DNA from: JBBUX01 sp037445775 | Lineage (GTDB): Bacteria; Actinomycetota; Coriobacteriia; Anaerosomatales; PHET01 | Direction: 5' to 3' | DNA length: 29,738 bases | Assembly (NCBI GenBank): GCA_037445775.1 | Contig: JBBIJX010000018.1 | Location: 1 to 29,738, forward strand | In this document: positions 5,455 through 12,786 of the stretch, piece by piece | Layout: every line of letters begins with the position of its first letter | Numbering within the stretch: position 1 is the first letter of the stretch | Notes under the pieces: generated by a model | Told to the model about the DNA's origin: nothing | The model's input: only the letters and a program-made list of their open reading frames with translations | Database searches by the model: none | Translations under genes and position numbers: made by a program

Positions 5455-6513
5455 TCAGCTACGCAGCTCGCCGCTGCCGTTCGCTCGTTGGCGTCCCCGC
5501 CGCGAAAGCGCAAGCCCGATGGCCGCCGCCACCGCCAGGGTGATCAGCGACCCCACGAGTCCGGCAACGCTCGTCCCTGCGTCCGGCGATGGCCACCCGC
5601 TATGCATCTCGTCGTCCGATGAAGCACCCTGGTTCGAACGGAAGCCGTAGTCCGGAAGCACCGAGATGCGCGACTGCACAGCTCGGGCGGCTTCATGCAA
5701 CGGAGTGGGCGTCTCGCTCAGTGTCCCTTCGCCCGCGACCCGTGCGATTGACCACTCAAGACCGTCAGGAGCGGTCGACGCGAACCAAGAGAGAGCGATC
5801 CCTGACACGAGCGTGGCGATCACGAACGCCACCACCACCGGCCTGAGGCGCGCCGACCCTCGCGGCTCCGGGTCACCCTCTTCGAGCAGTAGCCCCGGTT
5901 CGGCGCGCTTCACGAACAGGACGACCACGGCGGTGGCAAGCCCTTCCACAAGCCCGATCGCGAGATGGATGGGCACCATCGCTCCGACGAACAGAGGCGT
6001 CGGGAGCGCGCTCACACCCGATAGCGTCGTCTGGAGAACCACAGCCAGCGCGCCTAGCAGCAACCCGATCTCAGCGCCAAGGATGCTGCCCGCGAACACG
6101 CGTCCTCGTGCCCATCCGCGGGAAACGATACGCCTGAACACAGGATAGGCCACAAATGCGGGGAAGAAGCCGAGGTTGAAGATGTTGCAGCCGAGCGCCA
6201 GCAACCCGCCGTCAGCCATGAAGAGCGCCTGAACGGTGAGCACGGACGCGATCACCAGGAACGCCGCTTTGGGTCCGAGCAGGACCGCCAGAAGCAGACC
6301 ACCACCCAGATGACCGCTCGAACCGGTGCCGGGAATCGTGAAGTTGATCATCTGTGCAGCGAACACAAACGCGCCCGTCACTCCCATGAGAGGGACCTTC
6401 TGCGGATCATCTTGTGCGCGCACCTTCCGGGCGCAGTACACGGTGGTGGCGGCCGTCGCGGCCCATACGGACGCGCCCACGGCAGGGGAGATCAGTGCAT
6501 CGGCCATGTGCAT
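5455..6513 (-). CDS. nikM: Nickel/cobalt ECF transporter substrate-binding protein, NikM/CbiM fused to a PDGLE (NikN-like) domain
   Basis: A 352-residue membrane protein of the CbiM/NikM family, the metal-binding S component of an energy-coupling factor importer. The N-terminus must be Met-His for metal binding in this family. ATG 6513 gives MHMADALISPAVG and has GAGGAG upstream, so the open frame to 6573 is rejected. Residues 1-220 hold the transmembrane core with NFTIPGTGSSGHLGGG and a long ALGCNIFNLGFFPAF segment. After a cytoplasmic linker, residues about 230-340 form the NikN-like module with two membrane segments and the PDGLE motif at 249-253. The neighbouring nikR argues for nickel rather than cobalt. 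It diverges from nikR-nikQ-nikO, with a probable operator between. Confidence 0.92.
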   Translation of the reverse strand: MHMADALISPAVGASVWAATAATTVYCARKVRAQDDPQKVPLMGVTGAFVFAAQMINFTIPGTGSSGHLGGGLLLAVLLGPKAAFLVIASVLTVQALFMADGGLLALGCNIFNLGFFPAFVAYPVFRRIVSRGWARGRVFAGSILGAEIGLLLGALAVVLQTTLSGVSALPTPLFVGAMVPIHLAIGLVEGLATAVVVLFVKRAEPGLLLEEGDPEPRGSARLRPVVVAFVIATLVSGIALSWFASTAPDGLEWSIARVAGEGTLSETPTPLHEAARAVQSRISVLPDYGFRSNQGASSDDEMHSGWPSPDAGTSVAGLVGSLITLAVAAAIGLALSRRGRQRANGSGELRS

Positions 6514-6593
6514 ATGTGTTTCACTCCTCGGTCGCGGTGCGCTCGGCGAAGCTGCGAACGTGATCGCGCGCATGAGTGCTACGGGTCTGCAAC

Positions 6594-6671
6594 TCGTGTT
6601 ACTCTTGCCTGCAAGCGTACGGTCACCGCCCTAACCGGGTCAACGTGCAATTGCTCGCTGATTCGTGTTAC
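6594..6671. promoter_or_regulatory. Candidate NikR operator between nikM and nikR
   Basis: A 20-base inverted repeat (6600-6619) has TAC, one base, CTTGC, CT, GCAAG, one base, GTA. It is preceded by GTGT, so GTGTTAC (6596-6602) forms the left outer half; the right half is only partly matching (GTACGGT). TCGTGTTAC occurs at 6594-6602 and again, as a direct repeat, at 6663-6671. GTGTTAC with an inverted partner is, from memory, the kind of box recognised by NikR outside the enterobacteria. Position between the divergent genes supports the call. Confidence 0.45.
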
Positions 6672-6713
6672 GCGCCCTACGTGGACCGCGACCCATCATC
6701 CAAAGGGGTGCCG

Positions 6714-7133
6714 ATGTCTGATGTCGTCCGCTTCAGCGTCTCGACCGAACAATCCCTCTTGGAGCGCTTCGACACGCTCATCGCCGAGAAGGGCTACGTC
6801 AACCGCTCCGAAGCTATTCGTGACCTGATCCGCACCTCGCTGATCGACGACGCGCTCGCCAGCGAAGACTGCGACGCGGTGGGGACGGTGACGCTCGTCT
6901 ACGACCACCACCGCTCCGACCTCAGCGACCGGCTCACACAGCACCAGCACGCCCACCACGAGTCGATCATCTCAGCGCTGCACATCCATCTGGATCACCA
7001 CACGTGCCTCGAAGTCGTCATCTTGCGCGGTCGTGCTGCTGTGATCCGACGGCTGGCTGACTCGCTCATCGGTACGAAGGGCGTCACACACGGACGCTTC
7101 GTCGCCACGGTGCCGAGCGGGAATCTCGCGTAG
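6714..7133 (+). CDS. nikR: Nickel-responsive transcriptional repressor NikR
   Basis: A 139-residue NikR. Residues 1-45 form a ribbon-helix-helix (VVRFSVSTEQSLLERFDTLI, then VNRSEAIRDLIR), and the rest is an ACT-like nickel-binding tetramer domain. The nickel ligands expected from the E. coli protein are visible: a histidine in HQHAHHES (77-82), H90 and H92 in ALHIHLDHH and C98 in HTCLEVVIL. With nickel bound it should repress the uptake genes on both sides. ATG 6714 follows AAAGGGG; the open extension to 6576 crosses the operator region and is rejected. Its stop is ten bases before nikQ, so it likely heads that operon and regulates itself. Confidence 0.95.
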   Translation: MSDVVRFSVSTEQSLLERFDTLIAEKGYVNRSEAIRDLIRTSLIDDALASEDCDAVGTVTLVYDHHRSDLSDRLTQHQHAHHESIISALHIHLDHHTCLEVVILRGRAAVIRRLADSLIGTKGVTHGRFVATVPSGNLA

Positions 7134-7143
7134 GGCGCTGAGG

Positions 7144-7956
7144 ATGAACACCGTCGAACACGCTGTCTACCAGCTCGGTCGTGTCGATTCGCTCGCGCTG
7201 CAGGACACGCCCATACACCGGATCGACGCCCGCGCCAAGGTGATCACGACCCTCGTGTTCGTCATCTGCGTCGTGTCTTTCCCCAAGTACGCGGTGATCC
7301 CTCTACTCCCGTTCGCGCTCTTCCCGGCTGTGATGGCCGGCGCCGGCCTGCTTCCGTTCCCATGGCTCGGGCAGCGCGTGCTCGCCGTGGCTCCGTTCGC
7401 TGTAGTAGTCGGGATGTTCAACCCGCTCATCGACCGCGAGATCGTGACGCTCTTCGGCGGTCCGGGAATCGCCGCCGGATGGCTCTCATTCGCCTCAATC
7501 ATCGTTCGATTCCTGCTCACAACCGCCGCCGCCCTCACGCTCATCGGCACAACAGGCATGAACGGCGTTTGCGCCGCGCTCGAGCGGCTCAGGGTACCTG
7601 ACGTCTTCGTCACCCAACTCCTTCTCTTGTATCGCTATCTCTTCGTGCTCACTGATGAGGCGCTCCGGGCGGTACGCGCTCGCGACCTGCGCTCCTTCGG
7701 TCGGCGCGGCACGGAACTGCGCGTGTTCGGCCAGCTCCTGGGGCACCTGTTGCTCCGCACCAACGCGCGCGCACAGCGGGTCTATGCCGCGATGCTCATG
7801 CGAGGTTTCGACGGTCACGTGCGCACCAGGCGCACGTTGACTCTCAACCGTCGAGACGTGACGTTCATGGTGGGGTGGTGCGCCGTGTTCGTTGTGGCCC
7901 GTGCAGTTAACCTGCCCGAGTTGCTCGGAGGCTTGATCGAAGGAGCGCTGTCGTGA
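7144..7956 (+). CDS. nikQ: ECF transporter transmembrane component NikQ/CbiQ
   Basis: A 270-residue T component of the nickel/cobalt ECF importer, which couples the ATPase to NikM. It has several membrane segments in residues 35-135 and 245-262, and two conserved cytoplasmic coupling stretches: LERLRVPDVF near 142-151 and AMLMRGFDG near 216-224, the latter holding the Ala-x-x-x-Arg-Gly signature that contacts the ATPase. The start is ATG 7144 with TGAGG just upstream. Its stop overlaps the GTG start of nikO (GTGA), so the two are translationally coupled. Confidence 0.93.
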   Translation: MNTVEHAVYQLGRVDSLALQDTPIHRIDARAKVITTLVFVICVVSFPKYAVIPLLPFALFPAVMAGAGLLPFPWLGQRVLAVAPFAVVVGMFNPLIDREIVTLFGGPGIAAGWLSFASIIVRFLLTTAAALTLIGTTGMNGVCAALERLRVPDVFVTQLLLLYRYLFVLTDEALRAVRARDLRSFGRRGTELRVFGQLLGHLLLRTNARAQRVYAAMLMRGFDGHVRTRRTLTLNRRDVTFMVGWCAVFVVARAVNLPELLGGLIEGALS

Positions 7957-8714
7957 CCCATCACAGCATCGACGTGCGGGACGTGCGGTTCGCCTACCCC
8001 GACGGCACGCCAGCACTCGACGACGTCTCATTCCGGGTTGGCCACGGAGAGGCGGTAGCGATCGTCGGGGCCAATGGCGCTGGCAAGTCGACACTCCTCG
8101 CACACATCACGGGCCTTCTGCGTCCCGAGCACGGATCAGTCTCGATCGGGGATACTCCGGTGACGCGCGACACGCTGCCTGACATCAGGCGAACGGTGGG
8201 TATGGTGTTTCAGGATCCCGACGACCAGTTGTTCATGCCCACGGTCGGGGAGGACGTGGCGTTCGGCCCGGTGAACCTCAGGCTGCCGGAGCAGGTGATC
8301 GAGGAGCGCGTGACCGACGCACTCGCGCGCGTGGGCGCCGAGTCGCTCCGGGACCGCGCTCCCTACCGCCTGTCAGGTGGGGAGAAACGTGCCGCCTCGA
8401 TCGCAACCGTGCTCGCGCTGTGTCCCAACGTCCTCGTGCTCGATGAGCCGAGTTCGAACCTCGATCCGCAGGCCCGGCGCAGACTCATCGTGCTGCTGCG
8501 CGGCTTCGAGCACACGAAACTGATTGCGACCCACGATCTCGACCTCGCGCTTGAGGTGTGCGATCGGGCTATCGTCATGGTTGACGGAAGCATCGCCGTC
8601 GACGGGCCCATCCGAGACGTCTTCACGGACGATGCGCTCCTCGAGCGCGCCGGGCTCGAGCGTCCGCTGACGATGCAGAACTGCGCCAGTTGTAGCGCCC
8701 ACCGGGACACATGA
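7953..8714 (+). CDS. nikO: ECF transporter ATP-binding protein NikO/CbiO
   Basis: A 253-residue ABC ATPase that powers nickel uptake. In order it shows Walker A GANGAGKST (39-47), the Q-loop VFQDPDDQLF, signature LSGGEKR, Walker B VLVLDEPSSNLD and the switch histidine in ATHDLDLAL. The Q-loop DPDDQ sequence is typical of the cobalt/nickel/ECF branch. The C-terminus ends NCASCSAHRDT, a Cys-x-x-Cys with a nearby histidine that could hold a metal. It is a GTG start, four bases overlapping nikQ. It is the last gene of the nikR-nikQ-nikO run; the next gene starts 126 bases on. Confidence 0.94.
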   Translation: MTHHSIDVRDVRFAYPDGTPALDDVSFRVGHGEAVAIVGANGAGKSTLLAHITGLLRPEHGSVSIGDTPVTRDTLPDIRRTVGMVFQDPDDQLFMPTVGEDVAFGPVNLRLPEQVIEERVTDALARVGAESLRDRAPYRLSGGEKRAASIATVLALCPNVLVLDEPSSNLDPQARRRLIVLLRGFEHTKLIATHDLDLALEVCDRAIVMVDGSIAVDGPIRDVFTDDALLERAGLERPLTMQNCASCSAHRDT

Positions 8715-8840
8715 CGCACCGAGTGCCAACGCGACTAAGGCAGTTCGGACGATGGTCATCACGCCGGGGAATACTCCGTTCGGGCTGTCACACTCCCGCA
8801 GTACGCCGCCGCTCCTCGAGAGACCACCGGGGGAACCCTG

Positions 8841-9413
8841 ATGCTGCCAAGCGTCCGCAACCACGTCGAGTGGCTCGTCTGCTCCCTCCGCTTCCACCTC
8901 CTGCGCGAGGGCTTAGCATTCCTGAGCTTCTTGGCAGCCCAAGTGGGCGAAGCGGGCTTCCCGCACGTGGACATCACCACCCCTGGCTCCCGCGCTGTGG
9001 GACTGCGCTTCGCGCTTCCTCGCGCGGACTCCGCTTCTCCGGCGCACAGCTGGTGCGCCAGCCAGCTAACGCGCACGGCCGTTCGCGACGCGGACGGCAA
9101 GTTGCTCTGGGCCCTGCCGCTTTCCGTCGATCCGACAGATCAGCAGCTCATGCACCAGAAGGTGATGTTCGCGCGCGATGGCGACACCGCATGGGCCGCG
9201 CCAGACACCCTGACCGCTGATGATTTCCTGTCCTTCCAGGAACTGATGGCTGAGCTGGGATCACCCGAAACCTCACTTGGATGGTGTCTTTCAGGCTCCT
9301 CCGTCGCCGAACTCGAGAACGACTTCGTCACCATTCCCGCCTCACTCTTTCTCGTGGTCAGCCCGACGTCCCGCCTGGTCACCGCGCTGTCGGCCAAGGA
9401 TCCGATCGACTGA
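8841..9413 (+). CDS. Hypothetical soluble protein of 190 residues
   Basis: I do not recognise a family. The protein has a hydrophobic-aromatic N-terminal stretch (VEWLVCSLRFHLLREGLAFLSFLAAQVG) more like an amphipathic helix bundle than a membrane segment. The middle is mixed (LLWALPLSVDPTDQQLMHQKVMF) and an acidic helical part (LTADDFLSFQELMAELG) precedes a strand-rich end (DFVTIPASLFLVVSP). ATG 8841 is chosen for the GGGGGAA five bases upstream; overlapping open frames give low-complexity arginine-rich products. It stands alone between the nickel genes and the antiporter, with a hairpin after it. Confidence 0.6.
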   Translation: MLPSVRNHVEWLVCSLRFHLLREGLAFLSFLAAQVGEAGFPHVDITTPGSRAVGLRFALPRADSASPAHSWCASQLTRTAVRDADGKLLWALPLSVDPTDQQLMHQKVMFARDGDTAWAAPDTLTADDFLSFQELMAELGSPETSLGWCLSGSSVAELENDFVTIPASLFLVVSPTSRLVTALSAKDPID

Positions 9414-9431
9414 GAGGGGAGTCAGGTGCCA

Positions 9432-9451
9432 GCCGGAAGACCTCATCCGGC
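9432..9451 (+). terminator. Possible terminator after the 190-residue hypothetical gene
   Basis: GCCGGA (9432-9437) and TCCGGC (9446-9451) form a perfect six-base stem with an eight-base loop, 20 bases after the stop codon. The following bases are not a clear T-run. Confidence 0.3.
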
Positions 9452-9532
9452 GCATCGTGTAGTTTCGCGTTGAAGAGGTGACCGGACGCTCCGCGAGCAC
9501 CTGATCGTTGCGCCCGACGTCACCTCACGCGT

Positions 9533-9541
9533 TGGTATCAT
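9533..9541 (+). promoter_or_regulatory. Extended -10 promoter element for the Kef-type gene
   Basis: TGG followed by TATCAT (9536-9541) is an extended -10. Transcription would start near 9548, which favours ATG 9568 over GTG 9544 as the start of the antiporter. No -35 is evident. Confidence 0.35.
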
Positions 9542-9567
9542 GAGTGCGACCGCTCCCCGTCGAATCG

Positions 9568-11541
9568 ATGCTTGTGCACTCACTACTACTCGACATCGTC
9601 ATAATTTTCGCGCTCGCCGTCGCAGCGGCGCTGATCTGCCATCGGATCCGGGTACCGACGTCGATCGGCCTACTCGTCGCAGGAGTGCTCGCCGGACCTG
9701 ACGCGCTCGGGCTCGTGCGGAACCACCATGGAGTGGAGCTGCTCGCAGAGATCGGTGTCGTGCTGCTGCTGTTCGTGATCGGGCTCGAGTTCTCGCTCGC
9801 CGACATCGCGCACCTGCGCAAACAGTTCTTACTTGGCGGATCGATCCAGTTCTTCGGGACCGCTGCGATCGTGGCGCTTGGCACGTACCTGATGGGCGCG
9901 ACACCCCAGCAGAGCGGCTATCTGGGCTTCGTGGTCGCGCTGTCGAGCACTGCGATAGTGCTGCGCATGCTGCAGGAGCGCGCGCAACTCGACACGCCGC
10001 ACGGACGCTCGGTTCTCGCGACGCTCATCTACCAGGACATCGCAGTCGTCCCCGTCATGCTCACGGCTCCGCTTCTCGCAGGCACCTCAGGGCAGTCCGG
10101 CTTCGCCGACGTCGGGCTCCTCCTCGTGAGGATCGCCGCCGTCGGAGCCTTGGCCTATGTGGCGTTCAAGTGGGTCGTACCGTGGATACTCGAACGCATC
10201 ACCCGGACGCGCAGCTCCGAGGCGTTCCTGCTAGGTGTCATTACGCTGTGCGTGGGCATCGCGTTGTTGACGCAGTCTGTCGGCCTGTCGCTCGCGCTCG
10301 GAGCGTTCCTCGCGGGCTTCATCATCTCCGAGTCCGAGTACTCGCATCAGGCCGTCGCGGTGATGCTGCCCTTCCGTGACGTGTTCATGAGCCTGTTCTT
10401 CGTGTCCGTCGGAATGCTTCTCGACATCCCATACCTGGCAGAACACCCCTTGCGCATAGCACTTCTCACGCTTGGAGTGATCCTCATCAAGCCGGCGGTC
10501 GGCACCCTGTCCACGCTCTCGCTCGGCCTGCCGCTGCGGAGTTCTGTTCTCGCAGGTGTAGCATTGGGACAGGTGGGCGAGTTCTCACTCGTCGCCGCAC
10601 AAGCAGGCGTCATCGCGGGCCTCGTCGACAACGCCATGTTCCAGACTGTACTGAATGTGGTCGTGTTGTCGATGATTCTCACCCCCGCCCTCTTCGCGGC
10701 GGGACCCCGCATCGCCGACGCGGTCGTGCGCAGCCCTCTCAAGAGGCTTGAACGAGTCGCCTACAGCCCCGCTCGGCTGGCATCTGCGCACGCGTACTTC
10801 GGACACATCCTCATCATCGGGTTCGGCGTCACGGGTAGAAACGTTGCTCGCACCGCACGCCTCTCCGACGTGCCATACGCCGTCATCGAGATCAACGCCG
10901 TAACCGTCCGCGAGGCGCAGGCGCTAGGAGAGCCCATTCACTTTGGCGATGCGACGCAAGAGACGATTCTCAGGCATGTGGATGCGGACAAGGCCCGCGC
11001 CGTCGTAGTCGTGATCGACGACCCGGCCGGCGCACGTCGCATCGTGGAACTCGCACGGCGGATTGCGCCCGACAGCTTCATCCTCGTGCGCAGCCGCTAC
11101 CTTCGCGAGGTCGAACCGCTGCGCTCGCTCGGAGCCGATGAGGTGATCGCCGACGAACTCGAGGTCTCGATCGAGGTCTTCTCACGGGTGCTCGCGCGCA
11201 TGCTTGTGCCCCGCGAGGACATCAAGCGGCTGATCGGCGAGGTCCGGGGGGAGTGGCGCCGCATGGCGCGAAGCCTCGCACGCGAGGCCACAGCGGTACC
11301 CGACCTCCACGTGGACATCCCTGACCTCACGACCCACACCCTGCGTCTCACACCTCATTCGCCCCTTGTCGGCGTGTCGATCGGCGCCAGCCGTCTGCGG
11401 CCCGATCATGGCGTGACAGTGCTCGCCGTGACGCGCGGCGAGCAGGTCACCGGGAACCCCCCAAGCGAGTCCGTGCTCTCGGCGGGGGACGTGCTGTTCG
11501 TCATCGGCCCCGAGGACTGGGACCCCACTACTGTCTCGTGA
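9568..11541 (+). CDS. Kef-type cation/proton antiporter with TrkA domains (CPA2 family)
   Basis: A 657-residue membrane protein (665 if GTG 9544 is used). The first 380 residues or so are a CPA2 Na+/H+ exchanger domain of about 12 membrane segments, with LLVAGVLAGPDALGLV, LLLFVIGLEFS, VALSSTAIVLRML and YQDIAVVPVML. Then comes a Rossmann-type TrkA-N/RCK domain (HILIIGFGVTGRNVA, with acidic IEIN) that binds a nucleotide, and a TrkA-C domain ending in GDVLFVIGPED. Such proteins export K+ or Na+ in exchange for protons, gated by the regulatory domain. ATG 9568 gives a normal N-terminus for the family and lies after the likely promoter. It has no obvious partner gene. Confidence 0.9.
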   Translation: MLVHSLLLDIVIIFALAVAAALICHRIRVPTSIGLLVAGVLAGPDALGLVRNHHGVELLAEIGVVLLLFVIGLEFSLADIAHLRKQFLLGGSIQFFGTAAIVALGTYLMGATPQQSGYLGFVVALSSTAIVLRMLQERAQLDTPHGRSVLATLIYQDIAVVPVMLTAPLLAGTSGQSGFADVGLLLVRIAAVGALAYVAFKWVVPWILERITRTRSSEAFLLGVITLCVGIALLTQSVGLSLALGAFLAGFIISESEYSHQAVAVMLPFRDVFMSLFFVSVGMLLDIPYLAEHPLRIALLTLGVILIKPAVGTLSTLSLGLPLRSSVLAGVALGQVGEFSLVAAQAGVIAGLVDNAMFQTVLNVVVLSMILTPALFAAGPRIADAVVRSPLKRLERVAYSPARLASAHAYFGHILIIGFGVTGRNVARTARLSDVPYAVIEINAVTVREAQALGEPIHFGDATQETILRHVDADKARAVVVVIDDPAGARRIVELARRIAPDSFILVRSRYLREVEPLRSLGADEVIADELEVSIEVFSRVLARMLVPREDIKRLIGEVRGEWRRMARSLAREATAVPDLHVDIPDLTTHTLRLTPHSPLVGVSIGASRLRPDHGVTVLAVTRGEQVTGNPPSESVLSAGDVLFVIGPEDWDPTTVS

Positions 11542-11620
11542 GTATCACCCGACCCGTCGAGTACGCGTGAGCGCGGGATTGTGGACACTATGTCGAGTTG
11601 GCGCCGTCACCGTGCGCTCC

Positions 11621-11629
11621 TGCGATAAT
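11621..11629 (+). promoter_or_regulatory. Extended -10 promoter for the FKBP lipoprotein gene
   Basis: TGC followed by GATAAT (11624-11629) is a strong extended -10, 52 bases before the GTG start. TTGGCG (11598-11603) is a possible -35 but at 20-base spacing. Confidence 0.5.
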
Positions 11630-11680
11630 GGGGCCGCTGCGCGGCAGTCCGGCCGCGCCCTGTGTCAGGAGGTCAGGATC

Positions 11681-12184
11681 GTGAAGCGCACCACTCTCTT
11701 GCTCGTCCTTGCGGTAGCGTTGCTTGCCGTGTTCGGGTTGGCCGGATGCGGCCAGCAGACCCAGCCCGCCGCCACCCAGCCCGCCGCCACCGAGCCCGCG
11801 CCGGTCGAGGAGCCCGCCCAGCAGACTGAGGCCCACGAGTTCCCTGAGGGCGTCTCCGACGTCACCGAGCTCCAGACGGAGGACTTGGCCAAGGGCGACG
11901 GCGCCGTGGCCGAAGCGGGCAAGACGGTCACCGTCAACTACACCGGGTGGCTCACGGATGGCACCAAGTTCGACTCGTCACTCGACGCGGGTCAGCCCTT
12001 CACCTTCGGGCTCGGCGCCGGTCAGGTCATCCCTGGTTGGGACAAGGGCGTCGAAGGCATGAAGGTCGGCGGCAAGCGGGTTCTCGTCATCCCCGCCGAC
12101 ATGGGCTACGGCGCACAGGGCACAGGACCCATCCCGCCGAACGCCACGCTCGTCTTCCAGGTCGACTTGCTGGATGTCCAGTAG
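11681..12184 (+). CDS. FKBP-type peptidyl-prolyl isomerase lipoprotein
   Basis: A 167-residue lipoprotein that speeds proline cis-trans isomerisation in proteins outside the membrane. The N-terminus has a positive start (VKRTT), a hydrophobic stretch and a lipobox LAGC, so C23 would be lipid-anchored. Residues 28-41 are a proline/alanine-rich linker made of a duplicated five-residue unit (QPAAT). The FKBP domain fills the rest: VTVNYTGWLTDGTKFDSS, VIPGWDKGVEGMKVGGKR and GPIPPNATLVFQVDLLDV, with the aromatic site residues present. GTG 11681 has AGGAGG at ideal spacing. The longer frame to 11567 would bury the signal peptide and is rejected. Confidence 0.93.
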   Translation: MKRTTLLLVLAVALLAVFGLAGCGQQTQPAATQPAATEPAPVEEPAQQTEAHEFPEGVSDVTELQTEDLAKGDGAVAEAGKTVTVNYTGWLTDGTKFDSSLDAGQPFTFGLGAGQVIPGWDKGVEGMKVGGKRVLVIPADMGYGAQGTGPIPPNATLVFQVDLLDVQ

Positions 12185-12198
12185 GAGCTGCCGCAGGA

Positions 12199-12234
12199 CC
12201 GGACCCCTCCGGCCGCACGGTCGGGGTGGTCCGG
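12199..12234 (+). terminator. GC-rich hairpin after the FKBP gene
   Basis: CCGGACCCC and GGGG-T-GGTCCGG form a stem of about 11 base pairs with one bulged base and a 15-base loop, 15 bases after the stop. There is no T-run, so it could be a terminator or an mRNA-stabilising hairpin. Confidence 0.4.
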
Positions 12235-12256
12235 CGCGCTCCGGCAATCGCATACC

Positions 12257-12742
12257 GTGACGACACCACACGTCTCTTCGGTTTGGGGAACCCTGCCGCT
12301 CCTCCATGAACCGCTGCGCCTTCTCGCGGTCTGCTACTGGATAGCGGGCAGCGTCAGCGCGCTCGTGGGACTATACGGCTTCATCTACCTGCAGATGGGC
12401 GTCGTGCTTCTGGGCATGCCAGCGCAGACGGGGTTGCCGGACCCGTCATATGGCGCGAGTTCGGTCGGTTGGTACTTTGTCGCACTCGGCGCCACCTTCG
12501 TCCTCGGGTTCTGGCTGACAGCTGTCATTCAGATTCTTGCCGCCCGTTGGCTTCGTGCAGCAACGCACCGCACCTTCTGTCACATCGCGGCAGGGGTGAC
12601 CGCGCTGTTTGTACCCCTGGGCACGCTCCTGGCCGTCCTCACGTTCGTCACTCTGCGTGACTCAGCGGTTCGCGCCAGCTTCGAGACCTGCGTGAGTGTC
12701 GTGCGGTCCGAGACTTCAGAACTCCCTAATCGGTTACCCTGA
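12257..12742 (+). CDS. Hypothetical membrane protein of 161 residues
   Basis: I do not recognise a family. Three or four hydrophobic segments are visible: about residues 21-54 (long, LLAVCYWIAGSVSALVGLYG then YLQMGVVLLG), 70-95 (GWYFVALGATFVLGFWLTAVI) and 106-132 (HIAAGVTALFVPLGTLLAVLTFV), with a short polar C-terminal tail. The arrangement recalls small integral membrane proteins without enzymatic motifs. The GTG at 12257 lacks a good ribosome binding site, so the true start may be the next in-frame codon. It sits alone between the FKBP gene and the M16 peptidase. Confidence 0.55.
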   Translation: MTTPHVSSVWGTLPLLHEPLRLLAVCYWIAGSVSALVGLYGFIYLQMGVVLLGMPAQTGLPDPSYGASSVGWYFVALGATFVLGFWLTAVIQILAARWLRAATHRTFCHIAAGVTALFVPLGTLLAVLTFVTLRDSAVRASFETCVSVVRSETSELPNRLP

Positions 12743-12744
12743 GC

Positions 12745-12756
12745 ACAGCATGCTGT
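12745..12756. promoter_or_regulatory. 12-base perfect palindrome upstream of the M16 peptidase gene
   Basis: ACAGCATGCTGT is a perfect palindrome 30 bases before the peptidase start, inside a plausible promoter area (TTACCC at 12734-12739, TACTGC at 12756-12761). It is a candidate operator; no regulator is known. Confidence 0.25.
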
Positions 12757-12786
12757 ACTGCTGACCTCGACCAGAGGGAGCCATAC

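Noticed and set aside
5625..5645. GGTTCGAAC resembling a tRNA T-loop
   Set aside because: It lies inside the nikM coding sequence and has no matching acceptor, D or anticodon arms.
6514..6573. Longer N-terminus for NikM
   Set aside because: The family needs Met-His at the mature N-terminus for metal binding, and the ribosome binding site is placed for the start at 6513.
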